64,000 nt of DNA, taken from Microbulbifer sp. THAF38 (GTDB taxonomy: Bacteria > Pseudomonadota > Gammaproteobacteria > Pseudomonadales > Cellvibrionaceae). The position numbers were made by a program, and so were the translations under genes. Each line of letters opens with the position of its first letter. The first letter of the stretch is position 1. Location: assembly GCF_009363535.1 (NCBI RefSeq), contig NZ_CP045369.1:3731001-3795000 (forward strand). The letters run 5' to 3'. The notes beneath the pieces are model-generated. The model saw nothing but the letters and a program-made list of their open reading frames with translations. It was not told the DNA's origin and ran no database searches. Of the stretch, positions 27,954 through 35,820 are shown piece by piece.

Positions 27954-28394
27954 TTACCGTGGTGATAAATTTGGCGGTAGGGAAACCGCTACGCCCTTAG
28001 GTTCCGTAAACCGTTTTGCATCGCGTAAGTTGGCCAGACGGATACGTTTTGCTTTGTCCTGTGCGTGATATTCATCATCACTGTAATGATGTAATCGTGC
28101 CAAGATCGCTAATTTAGCCTGATAAAAAAGCCAGGTTTCCGAGTCAGCGGTAGGGATACAACCATCGTTATAAAGAATAATTCGCCTCGGATCAGGATCT
28201 CCTTTCAGGGAGATTGCTGCTGCTCTTTTGGGTGTAATTCTGACATTGAAAAGCACAGGGTATTCTTCATAGTAGACAAATGATCTACTGCTAAAACCAA
28301 CTGGCTTGTAGTTTCGATTGAGTAGTGCGTAGCGACCGCATGGCTGCAAATTTAGGCAATATGGCATGGCGAGGGCACGTATATTAGCTGACAT
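27954..28394 (-). CDS. Hypothetical island protein, second after alpA
   Basis: 146 residues from an ATG at 28394 with a GGAGG ribosome site 8 nt upstream; an earlier ATG at 28409 has no such site. It overlaps the preceding gene by 11 bp, so it is co-transcribed and probably coupled. The sequence (starts MSANIRALAMPYCLNLQPCG) has a strand-rich N-terminus and a basic helical C-terminus with HYSDDEYHAQDKAKRIR. I recognise no family. Position between AlpA and the primase suggests an early regulatory or replication accessory protein. Confidence 0.6.
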   Translation of the reverse strand: MSANIRALAMPYCLNLQPCGRYALLNRNYKPVGFSSRSFVYYEEYPVLFNVRITPKRAAAISLKGDPDPRRIILYNDGCIPTADSETWLFYQAKLAILARLHHYSDDEYHAQDKAKRIRLANLRDAKRFTEPKGVAVSLPPNLSPR

Positions 28395-28872
28395 TTCTAA
28401 GCCCTCCATTGCGAAGCGCTAGGGCATCAGCTTCTTCTGATGGGTGGTATTCGAGTTGGATACCATCCCAAACTAACCAACCTCCCAGAGAGAGACCTGC
28501 TCTAAGGCGGTAAAGGTTCACCACCTCAGTATCAGGAAGGCCTAGTACTGTTGTATTAGGGGAGGAGAGATACCAATGGGCACGGCCATGTTGCTGATCA
28601 ACAATAGGGTTAAATGAGTCAGAACCTACAGCTAGAAATGCTGCCTCACCCGTTGGCCATAGAAATAAAAGCAACTCATAACCAGGGATAGAACAGCCTC
28701 TATCAAATGTCTCCATGACAGAGCTGAGGAAGAGTTTCTGATCTTTAGGGCTCAGGTTTGAATTTGAGAGAAGTATTTTCTGCTCAAACTCAGCGCTTTC
28801 TGTTTTCCGATAGCTTCGAGCAAAATCAGCTACTTGCTGGTGTGTGTAGGGAGAGTAGGCACGAAGAGTCAT
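28384..28872 (-). CDS. Hypothetical island protein, directly after alpA
   Basis: 162 residues from the ATG at 28872, which overlaps the alpA stop as TAATG and has a GGAGG ribosome site 7 nt upstream. It starts MTLRAYSPYTHQQVADFARS. A helical N-terminus is followed by a beta-rich part (GYELLLFLWPTGEAAFLAVG). No family recognised. The tight coupling to alpA and to the next gene shows a single three-gene early operon. Confidence 0.6.
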   Translation of the reverse strand: MTLRAYSPYTHQQVADFARSYRKTESAEFEQKILLSNSNLSPKDQKLFLSSVMETFDRGCSIPGYELLLFLWPTGEAAFLAVGSDSFNPIVDQQHGRAHWYLSSPNTTVLGLPDTEVVNLYRLRAGLSLGGWLVWDGIQLEYHPSEEADALALRNGGLRNVS

Positions 28873-29120
28873 TACTTGCCTCCCGCACGAGAAATAGCAA
28901 CTCGATCTTGCACCCATTGGCAGACCTCAGAAGAAAGCCAACCACTAGCGCGCTCACCAAGCTTGATAGGGGTGGGGAATTCGCCTTTTTTCACCAGGGC
29001 GTAGATATAAGTCTTCTTGAGTCCAGTCTGACGCTCTACCTCGGGTAGGCGCAAAATAGGGTCATTCGTGAGGCTAGATACAGCATCTGGCACTTGGCGG
29101 TGAGTATTTGAGAGGGTCAC
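28872..29120 (-). CDS. alpA: AlpA-family excisionase / transcriptional regulator
   Basis: 82 residues. The winged-helix DNA-binding domain is typical of AlpA: ILRLPEVERQTGLKKTYIYA, then LVKKGEFPTPIKLGERASGW, then LSSEVCQWVQDRVAISR. AlpA-type proteins act as activators of the integrase gene and as recombination directionality factors in satellites. I choose the GTG at 29120, 7 nt after AAAGGAG; the TTG at 29126 is only 1 nt from that ribosome site. The leader folds over this ribosome site. Genes downstream overlap it, forming an early operon. Confidence 0.85.
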   Translation of the reverse strand: MTLSNTHRQVPDAVSSLTNDPILRLPEVERQTGLKKTYIYALVKKGEFPTPIKLGERASGWLSSEVCQWVQDRVAISRAGGK

Positions 29121-29176
29121 ATTCAATCTCCTTTAATAAACCACAGTGAACGTCTGTGGCGGTGAGGAGATTGAAT
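29121..29176 (-). promoter_or_regulatory. alpA leader hairpin covering the ribosome site
   Basis: Perfect 12-bp inverted repeat ATTCAATCTCCT (29121-29132) with AGGAGATTGAAT (29165-29176), plus an inner perfect stem CCACAG/CTGTGG (29141-29146 with 29154-29159, 7-nt loop). In the alpA mRNA, the 3' arm of the outer stem contains the GGAG ribosome site and ends directly before the GTG start, so the closed form should block translation. Confidence 0.65.
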
Positions 29177-29204
29177 CAATGAAAGGAAAGCCAGGATATC
29201 CGCT

Positions 29205-29260
29205 TACCGGTTAAAGATTCTTTCTACCGGTTCAAAGAATCTTTTTACCGGTAGAAAGAT
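29205..29260. promoter_or_regulatory. Three TACCGGT repeats, 20-21 bp apart
   Basis: TACCGGTTAAAGATTCTTT, TACCGGTTCAAAGAATCTTT and TACCGGTAGAAAGAT start at 29205, 29225 and 29246, about two helical turns apart. They lie 85-140 bp upstream of the alpA start. Candidate operators for AlpA or a satellite repressor. Confidence 0.6.
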
Positions 29261-29273
29261 AAATTAGACAGCA

Positions 29274-29825
29274 TTACCAATTGCAGTACGATTCCTTGTT
29301 GTTTCGGATTTTACCGATTTCCTGCTCAAGAAACTTCTTAGCGGCATCATCATCCTTCCACTGAGAGCCATCAGCCGATCTTCGCCTCTCCTTAGCTTCT
29401 TGAAGATACTTATATGCAACTTTGTTCGCAGTTCCATAGCTTTGGCTAAGCTTTTCACGAATATCAAATAGCCACTTTCGAATACTTGATGTCCACCGAT
29501 CGCGCTTTTCTCTTCGGCTCCGCTGATCATCGCTAAGTACCTGCCCGGCTTTATGCTCACCTTGAAATTTTACGGCCTGGCGAATAAAACCTTCAGCCTC
29601 AGCTAAACAATGGTCGATCCATTTCCTGTCTTCTCGCATTATTGGCTGAGCGTCACATTCAAGAGCATCAAGCAAATCAAGGCCCTTATGAGCCCATATG
29701 ATCGCATAGAGGGAATATATCTCAGCATCTGTAACTCGCTCATCCAACACTGGGAAAGGCCGACTAATCTTTCGAGCAAAAGGTAAGACAAATTTCGGGT
29801 CTATCTGACTCTCCAAGAGATTCAT
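29274..29825 (-). CDS. Hypothetical island protein (maybe C-terminal part of larger protein)
   Basis: 183 residues from the ATG at 29825 (MNLLESQIDPKFVLPFARKI), helical and charged, with no recognised domain. The same frame stays open 31 codons further upstream, up to the stop codon of the preceding gene at 29919, and that stretch also looks coding (CRDAVFQQAERLGNEWKPAA). The two could therefore be one 404-codon gene broken by a TGA. No ribosome site is evident for the ATG at 29825, which favours a broken gene. Confidence 0.5.
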   Translation of the reverse strand: MNLLESQIDPKFVLPFARKISRPFPVLDERVTDAEIYSLYAIIWAHKGLDLLDALECDAQPIMREDRKWIDHCLAEAEGFIRQAVKFQGEHKAGQVLSDDQRSRREKRDRWTSSIRKWLFDIREKLSQSYGTANKVAYKYLQEAKERRRSADGSQWKDDDAAKKFLEQEIGKIRNNKESYCNW

Positions 29826-29918
29826 AGGGCTTTCGTCAGTAGCAAAAGCAGCGGGTTTCCACTCATTTCCAAGACGTTCTGCCTGTTGAAATACAGCGTC
29901 TCTACAATGTTTTAATTG

Positions 29919-30488
29919 TCAGGCCTGCACTTTTTTCCACTCTTCGATGCTATCCGTCTGACCCCAAATTTTTCTTCCTTGTTGGATTATTGAGGCAAGC
30001 CGGCCTGCCTTTGAGGATGGAGACATATCTTCTAATCTGGGCCATGGGCCGGTTAAAGGATCGAAGTCAGTCCGCCCTAACTTTGGATTTGAATGAGTAG
30101 AAGCCCTATGAGTAAGACTCGCCCCAAGCTCCATTGCATAGAGTATCGCTTCCTCATAGTCACGATTCTTTAAGGCCGCTTCAAAACACGCCCCAGTAGC
30201 AAGTATATGTAGCACCCGAAGAGGCGAGTCTATTTCGTTCGCTGCATTATCTTTTTTGACTTGATCAACAAGCTCGAAAAATGAATTTGGGGCTAAAGTG
30301 CTTGTTTTCTCTTCATTGGCAATTAATCCCTCACTTTGAAGAGAGAAGGAAATCTGACTCCTAAGCTGGGCAAGGAAATCTTTCAAGTTTTCTTCCGGTG
30401 CCCGAGTATTTCCTTCAAACTGCTTCAAAGCTGTTTCAATACTCATTACAAGCTTATCGGTCTCAATAATTCGTAGTGAATCATCCAT
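29919..30488 (-). CDS. Hypothetical island protein next to integrase (maybe N-terminal part)
   Basis: 189 residues, ATG at 30488 with GGGA about 9 nt upstream. Mostly helical, acidic N-terminus (MDDSLRIIETDKLVMSIETA), then VLHILATGACFEAALKNRDY and GRLASIIQQGRKIWGQ. No recognised family. It ends with TGA at 29919-29921, and the same frame continues open into the next called gene. Genes at this place, between integrase and alpA, are common but mostly uncharacterised in P4-like islands. Confidence 0.55.
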   Translation of the reverse strand: MDDSLRIIETDKLVMSIETALKQFEGNTRAPEENLKDFLAQLRSQISFSLQSEGLIANEEKTSTLAPNSFFELVDQVKKDNAANEIDSPLRVLHILATGACFEAALKNRDYEEAILYAMELGASLTHRASTHSNPKLGRTDFDPLTGPWPRLEDMSPSSKAGRLASIIQQGRKIWGQTDSIEEWKKVQA

Positions 30489-30570
30489 AACTGTATCCCT
30501 ACTGAACCCACAATGAGCGAGCTACGTTAAAAATTACCTCAACCTAACATTCAACCTTCGAAGGAAAGCT

Positions 30571-31818
30571 CTAACTTTGCTGTGCAAATATCGGTACTAC
30601 CTTTCCACTTCCCCGCATCTCATCAAGATAATTTGCCCACCACTGCATCATCTCTTTTCGCTCATCCATATAACGAGCATGGTGGGTATACGCAGCCCGT
30701 ACCCCATTCCTTTCCATGTGGGAGAGTTGCCTCTCAATAGCATCAGGATTGAAGCCAGTCTCATTTAAGATTGAGGAAGCTGTAGCGCGGAAGCCATGGG
30801 GGTTTGCTTTACTTCTTCCTTCTTGGGAACCATCCCAGCCCATTTTAAAAATTGCTTTACGCATAGTGTTATCGGACATGGGCCGGGCCCTTTCGCGCTC
30901 AGAGGGAAAAAGTAGAGAGTACTGGCCAGTTAAAGACTTCAACTCTTCAAGTGCAGAAAGTGCTTGTGAAGACAGCGGCACAATATGATCCGTGCCCATC
31001 TTCATACGATCACCAGGGATACGCCATAGAGCAGATTCAAAGTCGAACTCTTCCCAGCGTGCACAACGCAATTCGCCAGGTCTAACAAAGGTGAGTATCA
31101 GTAACTGAATAGCAAGCTTGGTTAATATCCGGCCCCGCTTTTGGTAGAGGTCTAACTCTTTCAGGAAACCAGGTAACTCTTCTCGTGGGAGGGAAGCCCG
31201 ATGATTACTTTTTCGGCTACGCAAAATACCCGTTAACTCAATCGCTGGATTGTGAGTAAGTTTGCCAACCTGAACGGCATAGCGACAAACGCGGCGAATA
31301 TCCTGTAAAACCCGTTGCGCAACATCCATAGCATCCCGCTCCTCAATATCGCGGACAATGGTTATTACATCTTGGAGCTGAAGATCGGCAATGGGCCTTG
31401 GGCCAATTCGAGGGAAGGTATTATCTTGTAGCCTAGTCCATACACGGTTGGCATGGTCCTCTGTCCAAGTTCCTTTCTGGTGGTTCCACCACTCTTCAGC
31501 ATCAGCAGCAAAACTCCGGTCAATATTAACTCAGGCTTGCTGCTTCTCAACTCATTTTTGTGCTGAAGGGTCACGGTCCTCTGCTAGTAGCTGTTTTGCT
31601 TCAGCTACTTTTTGCCTCGCCAGTTTGAAACTTACAGAGGGGTAAATGGCCAAGGTCAACGTCTTTTGCTTTCCTTGGAATCGATATTTAAGCCGCCAAT
31701 ACTTAGAGCCAGTAGGCTTGATCAACAGGTGCGGTCCCTATCCATCCGTAAGCCACTGATCCTTGTCGCTTGGTTTGGCCTACTTGACTTGCTTGATTTG
31801 AGTATCTGGCAGAGCCAA
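30571..31818 (-). pseudogene. P4-type tyrosine integrase, copy 2, N-terminal half with four stops
   Basis: 416 codons in one frame from TTG at 31818. Against copy 1, the N-terminal part has a 4-codon insertion containing TAG, a Q-to-TAG change (LTDG-stop-G), and two TGA codons (SAQK-stop-VEK, QQA-stop-VNI). From M at 31329, 252 residues are open and hold the complete catalytic set: LTFVRPGELR, HGFRATASSIL, QLSHMERNGVRAAY. It is next to tRNA-Leu, the expected place. Without the arm-binding domain it should not act as a normal integrase. It is probably inactive unless readthrough occurs. Confidence 0.85.
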
Positions 31819-31820
31819 GG

Positions 31821-31858
31821 TGGTGCTACCAGTTTCTAAATTGAACCAAGTAGCACCA
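31821..31858. promoter_or_regulatory. Inverted repeat upstream of integrase copy 2
   Basis: TGGTGCTAC/GTAGCACCA, the same arrangement as at 17736-17773. Candidate integrase arm sites or operator. Confidence 0.45.
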
Positions 31859-31915
31859 GATAACACCGGATGACAACGAACGAGAGCGGAGGGCTGTGTA
31901 CCCTCCAGATAGCAA

Positions 31916-31938
31916 AAAGCCCCGATTTACGGGGCTTT
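31916..31938 (-). terminator. Intrinsic terminator downstream of secG / tRNA-Leu
   Basis: Stem AAAGCCCC/GGGGCTTT with a 7-nt loop; on the minus strand it is followed by TTTTT counting the stem end. It lies 33 bp past the tRNA 3' end. A second hairpin, GGAGGG/CCCTCC, is at 31888-31906. Confidence 0.7.
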
Positions 31939-31971
31939 CTGGATGATTCCGAACTTCTTCGGATCTTGATG

Positions 31972-32057
31972 TGGTGCCCAGGGCGGGACTTGAACCCGCA
32001 CGAGCATAGCTCACTACCCCCTCAAGATAGCGTGTCTACCAATTCCACCACCTGGGC
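31972..32057 (-). tRNA. tRNA-Leu (anticodon GAG)
   Basis: 86 nt on the minus strand with encoded CCA. Seven-bp acceptor stem GCCCAGG/CCTGGGC, D arm with AATTGGTAGAC, anticodon arm CTATC-TTGAGGG-GGTAG (anticodon GAG), a long variable arm as in class II tRNAs, and a T arm GCGGGTTCAAGTCCCGC. It reads leucine CTC/CTT codons. It lies 7 bp after secG, a standard arrangement, and its 3' end is the island attachment site. Confidence 0.95.
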
Positions 32058-32064
32058 TAAAATT

Positions 32065-32502
32065 TTACTGTTGTTCCTCGTCACCATCCTGACCAGCGGC
32101 TGGCTCTTGAGATTCGCCGCTTTCTGCTGGAGCCTGAGGAACATCACCGGCTTCCAGATCTGTTTCAAGTTGCGGTATATCGCTTTCGATTTGTGGCAAC
32201 TCATTGGCCGGTCCAACTTGCTCTACTGCAGCAGGTACTTGCGGCAAATTAGGATCGATGTTGGCATCTGCGTTTTGGCGAGCCAGGAAGGCCAGCCCCA
32301 AACTGGTGACGAAGAATACCGTCGCCAAAATTGCTGTCAAGCGGGAAAAGAAATTTCCGCCACCTTGACTGCCAAAAACAGTCTGAGAAGCTCCTGCACC
32401 AAAGGAAGCACCAGCCTCAGCACCTTTACCCTGCTGCAATAAAATCAGGCCAATGATACCTAATGCAACCAGAACATGTATACCTAAAACAATTTTTTCC
32501 AT
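32065..32502 (-). CDS. secG: Protein-export membrane protein SecG
   Basis: 145 residues. The two SecG helices are clear (VLGIHVLVALGIIGLILLQQ and LTAILATVFFVTSLGLAFLA), separated by the conserved GKGAEAGASFGAGASQTVFG cytosolic loop. SecG is the accessory subunit of the SecYEG translocon. The acidic, Pro/Gln/Glu-rich tail (about residues 78-145) is longer than in E. coli SecG (110 residues) and looks disordered. It lies between tpiA and tRNA-Leu, the usual gammaproteobacterial position. Confidence 0.95.
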   Translation of the reverse strand: MEKIVLGIHVLVALGIIGLILLQQGKGAEAGASFGAGASQTVFGSQGGGNFFSRLTAILATVFFVTSLGLAFLARQNADANIDPNLPQVPAAVEQVGPANELPQIESDIPQLETDLEAGDVPQAPAESGESQEPAAGQDGDEEQQ

Positions 32503-32570
32503 TTTCTGGAAACTCTCTGCCGGGGTTATACTAACCCGTTTTCAGTATTCCCTAATTCGCTCGCTGAATA

Positions 32571-33305
32571 TTATCCAGCAGCGCGACAAATTGCGGCGAA
32601 CTCTTTCGCATCAAGCGAAGCGCCACCCACAAGGGCGCCGTCAATATCAGCCTGCGCAAATAACGCGCTGGCATTAGCGGATTTTACACTACCGCCATAT
32701 AAAATCTGTACTTCATCGCCCACATCTCCGAGTTCTCCTCGAATAAACTGGTGGACGTCCTGAGCCTCTTCAGGAGTTGCGGTCTCACCGGTGCCAATGG
32801 CCCAAACTGGTTCATAGGCCACAACCGAACGCTTCCAGACATCACTCTCTGTGATATCGCCGACAGCTTTAAGCTGGTCTGCGACTACCTCGAGAGTTTG
32901 CCCTTGCTCGCGCTCTTGCAAGGTTTCCCCCACACAGAGGATCGGAATCAAACCCGCCTCTTGAGCAGCCACAAATTTCTTGGCTACCAGCTCGCTTGTC
33001 TCCCTATAGAGACTGCGGCGTTCGGAATGCCCGACAATGACATAGCGGACATTCCAGTCGAGCAACATTTCAGCAGATATTTCACCGGTGTAAGCACCAC
33101 TGGACTCCTGACTGAGGTTTTGCGCACCGACGCTAAAGCGCTCCTTATTCTCTCCAACCTGGGAAACCAAGGGGATATAAGGAAACGGTGGACATACAAC
33201 AACCTGAGCAGCAATAGCCTGCAAGTCGAAGTCAGAAAAAAAACGCTCGGCAAATGCTTTACTGCCGTTCATTTTCCAGTTTGCTGCTACCAGCGGTATT
33301 CGCAT
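32571..33305 (-). CDS. tpiA: Triosephosphate isomerase
   Basis: 244 residues from the ATG at 33305, which has AAGGAG 6 nt upstream; an earlier in-frame start (33353) adds residues foreign to the family. All active-site motifs are present: N-terminal ANWKMNG with Asn and Lys, YVIVGHSERR (electrophilic His), VVAYEPVWAIGTG (catalytic Glu), and ILYGGSVKSANA for phosphate binding. It interconverts dihydroxyacetone phosphate and glyceraldehyde 3-phosphate in glycolysis and gluconeogenesis. Cytosolic, likely co-transcribed with glmM upstream and secG downstream. Confidence 0.97.
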   Translation of the reverse strand: MRIPLVAANWKMNGSKAFAERFFSDFDLQAIAAQVVVCPPFPYIPLVSQVGENKERFSVGAQNLSQESSGAYTGEISAEMLLDWNVRYVIVGHSERRSLYRETSELVAKKFVAAQEAGLIPILCVGETLQEREQGQTLEVVADQLKAVGDITESDVWKRSVVAYEPVWAIGTGETATPEEAQDVHQFIRGELGDVGDEVQILYGGSVKSANASALFAQADIDGALVGGASLDAKEFAAICRAAG

Positions 33306-33432
33306 GTGTGCTCCTTCAAGGGGCGCAAATCTTAGCGACATTGCCGCCAACATACAACCAAAAATATACGAGTTTGTTTAAGTCTCTGGTGGCGCCCTAT
33401 AGAACACAGCAAAGGCGACCCGAATAAAGGGC

Positions 33433-34785
33433 TCAGCCGCCCCCAACCCTTTGCACTACAGAGGAAATTTGCTGTGCCAGCTGCTCTACTTGAGTGCTAT
33501 CACGACCTTCCACCATCACGCGAATCAGGGGCTCCGTGCCAGAGGGGCGCAATAACACGCGTCCATTCTCAGCGAGCTGAAGCTCCGCATCACTGACTGC
33601 GGCCACCACCTCTGGGTGATCGAGTATACCATCGCGATGCCCAAGTCGCACATTGATCATGTGCTGGGGAAGCATCTGCATACGCGCCTTGAGTTGGTGC
33701 AGTGGTTGATCAAACTCTGAAAGGGCACGAAGTACCTGGAGAGCAGCAACAATACCATCTCCTGTTGTGGAGGCATCGGCACAGATAATATGACCGGAAG
33801 ACTCGCCACCCAGCATCCAGCCATTTGCCTTCATTTTTTCGAGCACATAGCGGTCGCCAACTTTAGCGCGTTCAAACGGGATATTGCGCTCGCGCAAAGC
33901 CAGCTCAAAGCCATAGTTGCTCATCAGGGTGCCGACAATGCCTTTACATCCGCCGAGATGCTCCTGTTGATACAAGCCAATGATAAAGAGCAGTTGGTCA
34001 CCATCGACAAGCTCACCGTTGCGGTCAACAAACAAGACTCTGTCGCCATCACCATCAAAGGCAATCCCCAAGTCTGCATCCTGCTCCACTACCGCGCGCT
34101 GTAGCTGCTTGGGTTTGGTGGAACCGCACTCCAGGTTGATATTCAGTCCGTCGGGGCTTGCGCTCAGGGCTGTAACTTCCGCCCCCAACTCACGAAAGAC
34201 CTTCGGCGCTATGTGATAAGTGGCCCCATTTGCACAATCAAGGACAACCTTCAACCCACCCAGGGAGAAGTTCCAGGGTGTCGACGCTTTGCTAAATTCG
34301 ATATAGCGTGAGGCAGCATCATCGACTCGATAAGCCTTGCCAAGGTTTTCAGCCGCTTCCATCGGAAGCTCTAGAGCGGCTTCGATCTCGCGCTCTACTT
34401 CATCGGGAAGTTTATAACCTTCACCACAGAAGAACTTGATGCCGTTATCATGGAAAGGATTATGCGAGGCACTAATAACAATTCCCGCTCGGGCATGGAA
34501 AGTGCGGGTGAGGTAGGCAATAGCGGGGGTAGGCATGGGGCCAAGCAAACCCACATCGACTCCAGAATAGATCAACCCCGCCTCCAGGGCCGCTTCAAAC
34601 ATATAACCGGAAACCCGAGTGTCCTTGCCAATTAAAATGTAGGGGCGATTGGACCGTTTTCCCGCAGACATTTTCCCTAGCACTTTACCGGTGGCGTATC
34701 CCAACCGCAGCATAAAGTCTGGGGTAATCACCCCCTCTCCCACATGACCACGAATTCCGTCAGTGCCAAAGTACTTTCTTTCCAT
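33433..34785 (-). CDS. glmM: Phosphoglucosamine mutase
   Basis: 450 residues, close to the E. coli length (445). [13 protein letters not shown] at the start, the phosphoserine active site [12 protein letters not shown], the metal-binding loop DGDGDR and the C-terminal phosphate-binding [12 protein letters not shown] are all present. It converts glucosamine 6-phosphate to glucosamine 1-phosphate for UDP-GlcNAc, peptidoglycan and lipopolysaccharide synthesis. It follows folP by 93 bp, as in E. coli. Confidence 0.97.
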   Translation of the reverse strand: MERKYFGTDGIRGHVGEGVITPDFMLRLGYATGKVLGKMSAGKRSNRPYILIGKDTRVSGYMFEAALEAGLIYSGVDVGLLGPMPTPAIAYLTRTFHARAGIVISASHNPFHDNGIKFFCGEGYKLPDEVEREIEAALELPMEAAENLGKAYRVDDAASRYIEFSKASTPWNFSLGGLKVVLDCANGATYHIAPKVFRELGAEVTALSASPDGLNINLECGSTKPKQLQRAVVEQDADLGIAFDGDGDRVLFVDRNGELVDGDQLLFIIGLYQQEHLGGCKGIVGTLMSNYGFELALRERNIPFERAKVGDRYVLEKMKANGWMLGGESSGHIICADASTTGDGIVAALQVLRALSEFDQPLHQLKARMQMLPQHMINVRLGHRDGILDHPEVVAAVSDAELQLAENGRVLLRPSGTEPLIRVMVEGRDSTQVEQLAQQISSVVQRVGGG

Positions 34786-34878
34786 ATCTTTTCTCTATAG
34801 ACGTTAGTTGCACCGCATTATTTGACTGGTATAGGACAGATTGCCCCCACAACTTGAAATCGTTAAAGATTGTGAGAG

Positions 34879-35727
34879 TTAAGCGTTAAAACCATCAATG
34901 ATTTGCTGCAAACGCAAAACATCTACCGTTTCAGCAACGTCGTGCACCCGTAAGATCTTTGCCCCTCGTTGGGCTGCCAGCATAGCCAGTGCCAAACTGC
35001 CAGGCAGTCGATCCTCTACCTCTCGCTGCAAAAGACGCCCGATCATAGACTTGCGTGATAAGCCAGCCAGTATAGGAGTTTCCGCTGGTCCCAGTTGGGA
35101 TAAAGCCCTCAAGAGAGCAAGATTATGGGCGTCAGTCTTCCCAAAACCAAAACCTGGATCCAATAGGAGGTGTTCTCGGCTAATACCCGCGGCCTCGCAG
35201 GCCTCAATGCGCCCTGCCAGGTAATTTGCGACTTCAGAAACGACATCTCCATAAGCGGGAGCGCTTTGCATAGTATTGGGCTGTCCCTGCATATGCATCA
35301 GGCATACTGGCAGACCTGTTTGAGCAGCAGCCTCAAGAGCCCCATCTCGCTCTAGCGCGCGAACATCATTAATAAGCCCTGCGCCCACTACAGCAGCTTC
35401 ACGCATAACCGCTGGTGTACTGGTATCAACCGAGACGACAACATCCAGCCTAGCGCAAATAGCATCCACTACAGGCAGTACCCTGTCGAGCTCCTCCTGC
35501 TCGGAAACGGGATCGGCTCCGGGGCGAGTGGACTCACCGCCTACATCAATAATTGCGGCTCCCTCTAATAGCATTTGCTCGGCCCGACGCAAGACAAGGG
35601 ATAGATCTAGCATCCCGGCCTGATAGTAACTACCGCCATCGGAAAAGGAATCAGGGGTGGTATTTAGAACCCCCATCACCACAGGTGAGGAGAGATCCAG
35701 GATGTGTTTTCCACAGGTAATTTTCAT
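34879..35727 (-). CDS. folP: Dihydropteroate synthase
   Basis: 282 residues. Signature 1 (VMGVLNTTPDSFSDGG) and signature 2 (IIDVGGESTRPGADPVS) of the family are intact. Pterin- and sulfonamide-binding residues are in LLDPGFGFGKT and LAGLSRKSMIGRLL. It condenses 4-aminobenzoate with hydroxymethyl-dihydropterin diphosphate in folate synthesis and is the sulfonamide target. A terminator-like hairpin separates it from ftsH, so it may have its own promoter. Confidence 0.97.
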   Translation of the reverse strand: MKITCGKHILDLSSPVVMGVLNTTPDSFSDGGSYYQAGMLDLSLVLRRAEQMLLEGAAIIDVGGESTRPGADPVSEQEELDRVLPVVDAICARLDVVVSVDTSTPAVMREAAVVGAGLINDVRALERDGALEAAAQTGLPVCLMHMQGQPNTMQSAPAYGDVVSEVANYLAGRIEACEAAGISREHLLLDPGFGFGKTDAHNLALLRALSQLGPAETPILAGLSRKSMIGRLLQREVEDRLPGSLALAMLAAQRGAKILRVHDVAETVDVLRLQQIIDGFNA

Positions 35728-35736
35728 ATACAGAGA

Positions 35737-35792
35737 TAAAAAAACGGAATGTCGAATCGGGTTGGATTGACGCCATCCCGATCTACATTCCG
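35737..35792 (-). terminator. Intrinsic terminator between ftsH and folP
   Basis: Long hairpin CGGAATGT...ATCGGG with CCCGAT...ACATTCCG (one small mismatch) followed on the minus strand by a run of seven T. It should end the ftsH transcript before folP. Confidence 0.65.
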
Positions 35793-35820
35793 TTTATGTC
35801 CTTTGAACTTTTGCTGAGAA

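Larger units (their letters stand above)
17888..31992. mobile_element. P4-like satellite / genomic island in tRNA-Leu, decayed
   Basis: About 14.1 kb bounded by the 3' end of tRNA-Leu at the right (31972-31992) and a partial copy of that end at the left (17888-17908). The content is that of P4-type satellites: an integrase next to the tRNA, AlpA, a primase-helicase, two iteron clusters, and a cargo zone distal to the integrase. Several genes have stops or frameshifts (integrase, primase-helicase, ATPase), so mobility is probably lost. No capsid or packaging genes are seen, as expected of a satellite. Edges are inferred from the repeat and not from an empty-site comparison. Confidence 0.75.

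Noticed and set aside
31870..32442. 190-codon plus-strand frame across tRNA-Leu and secG
   Set aside because: It runs antisense through a tRNA and a conserved gene; shadow frame.
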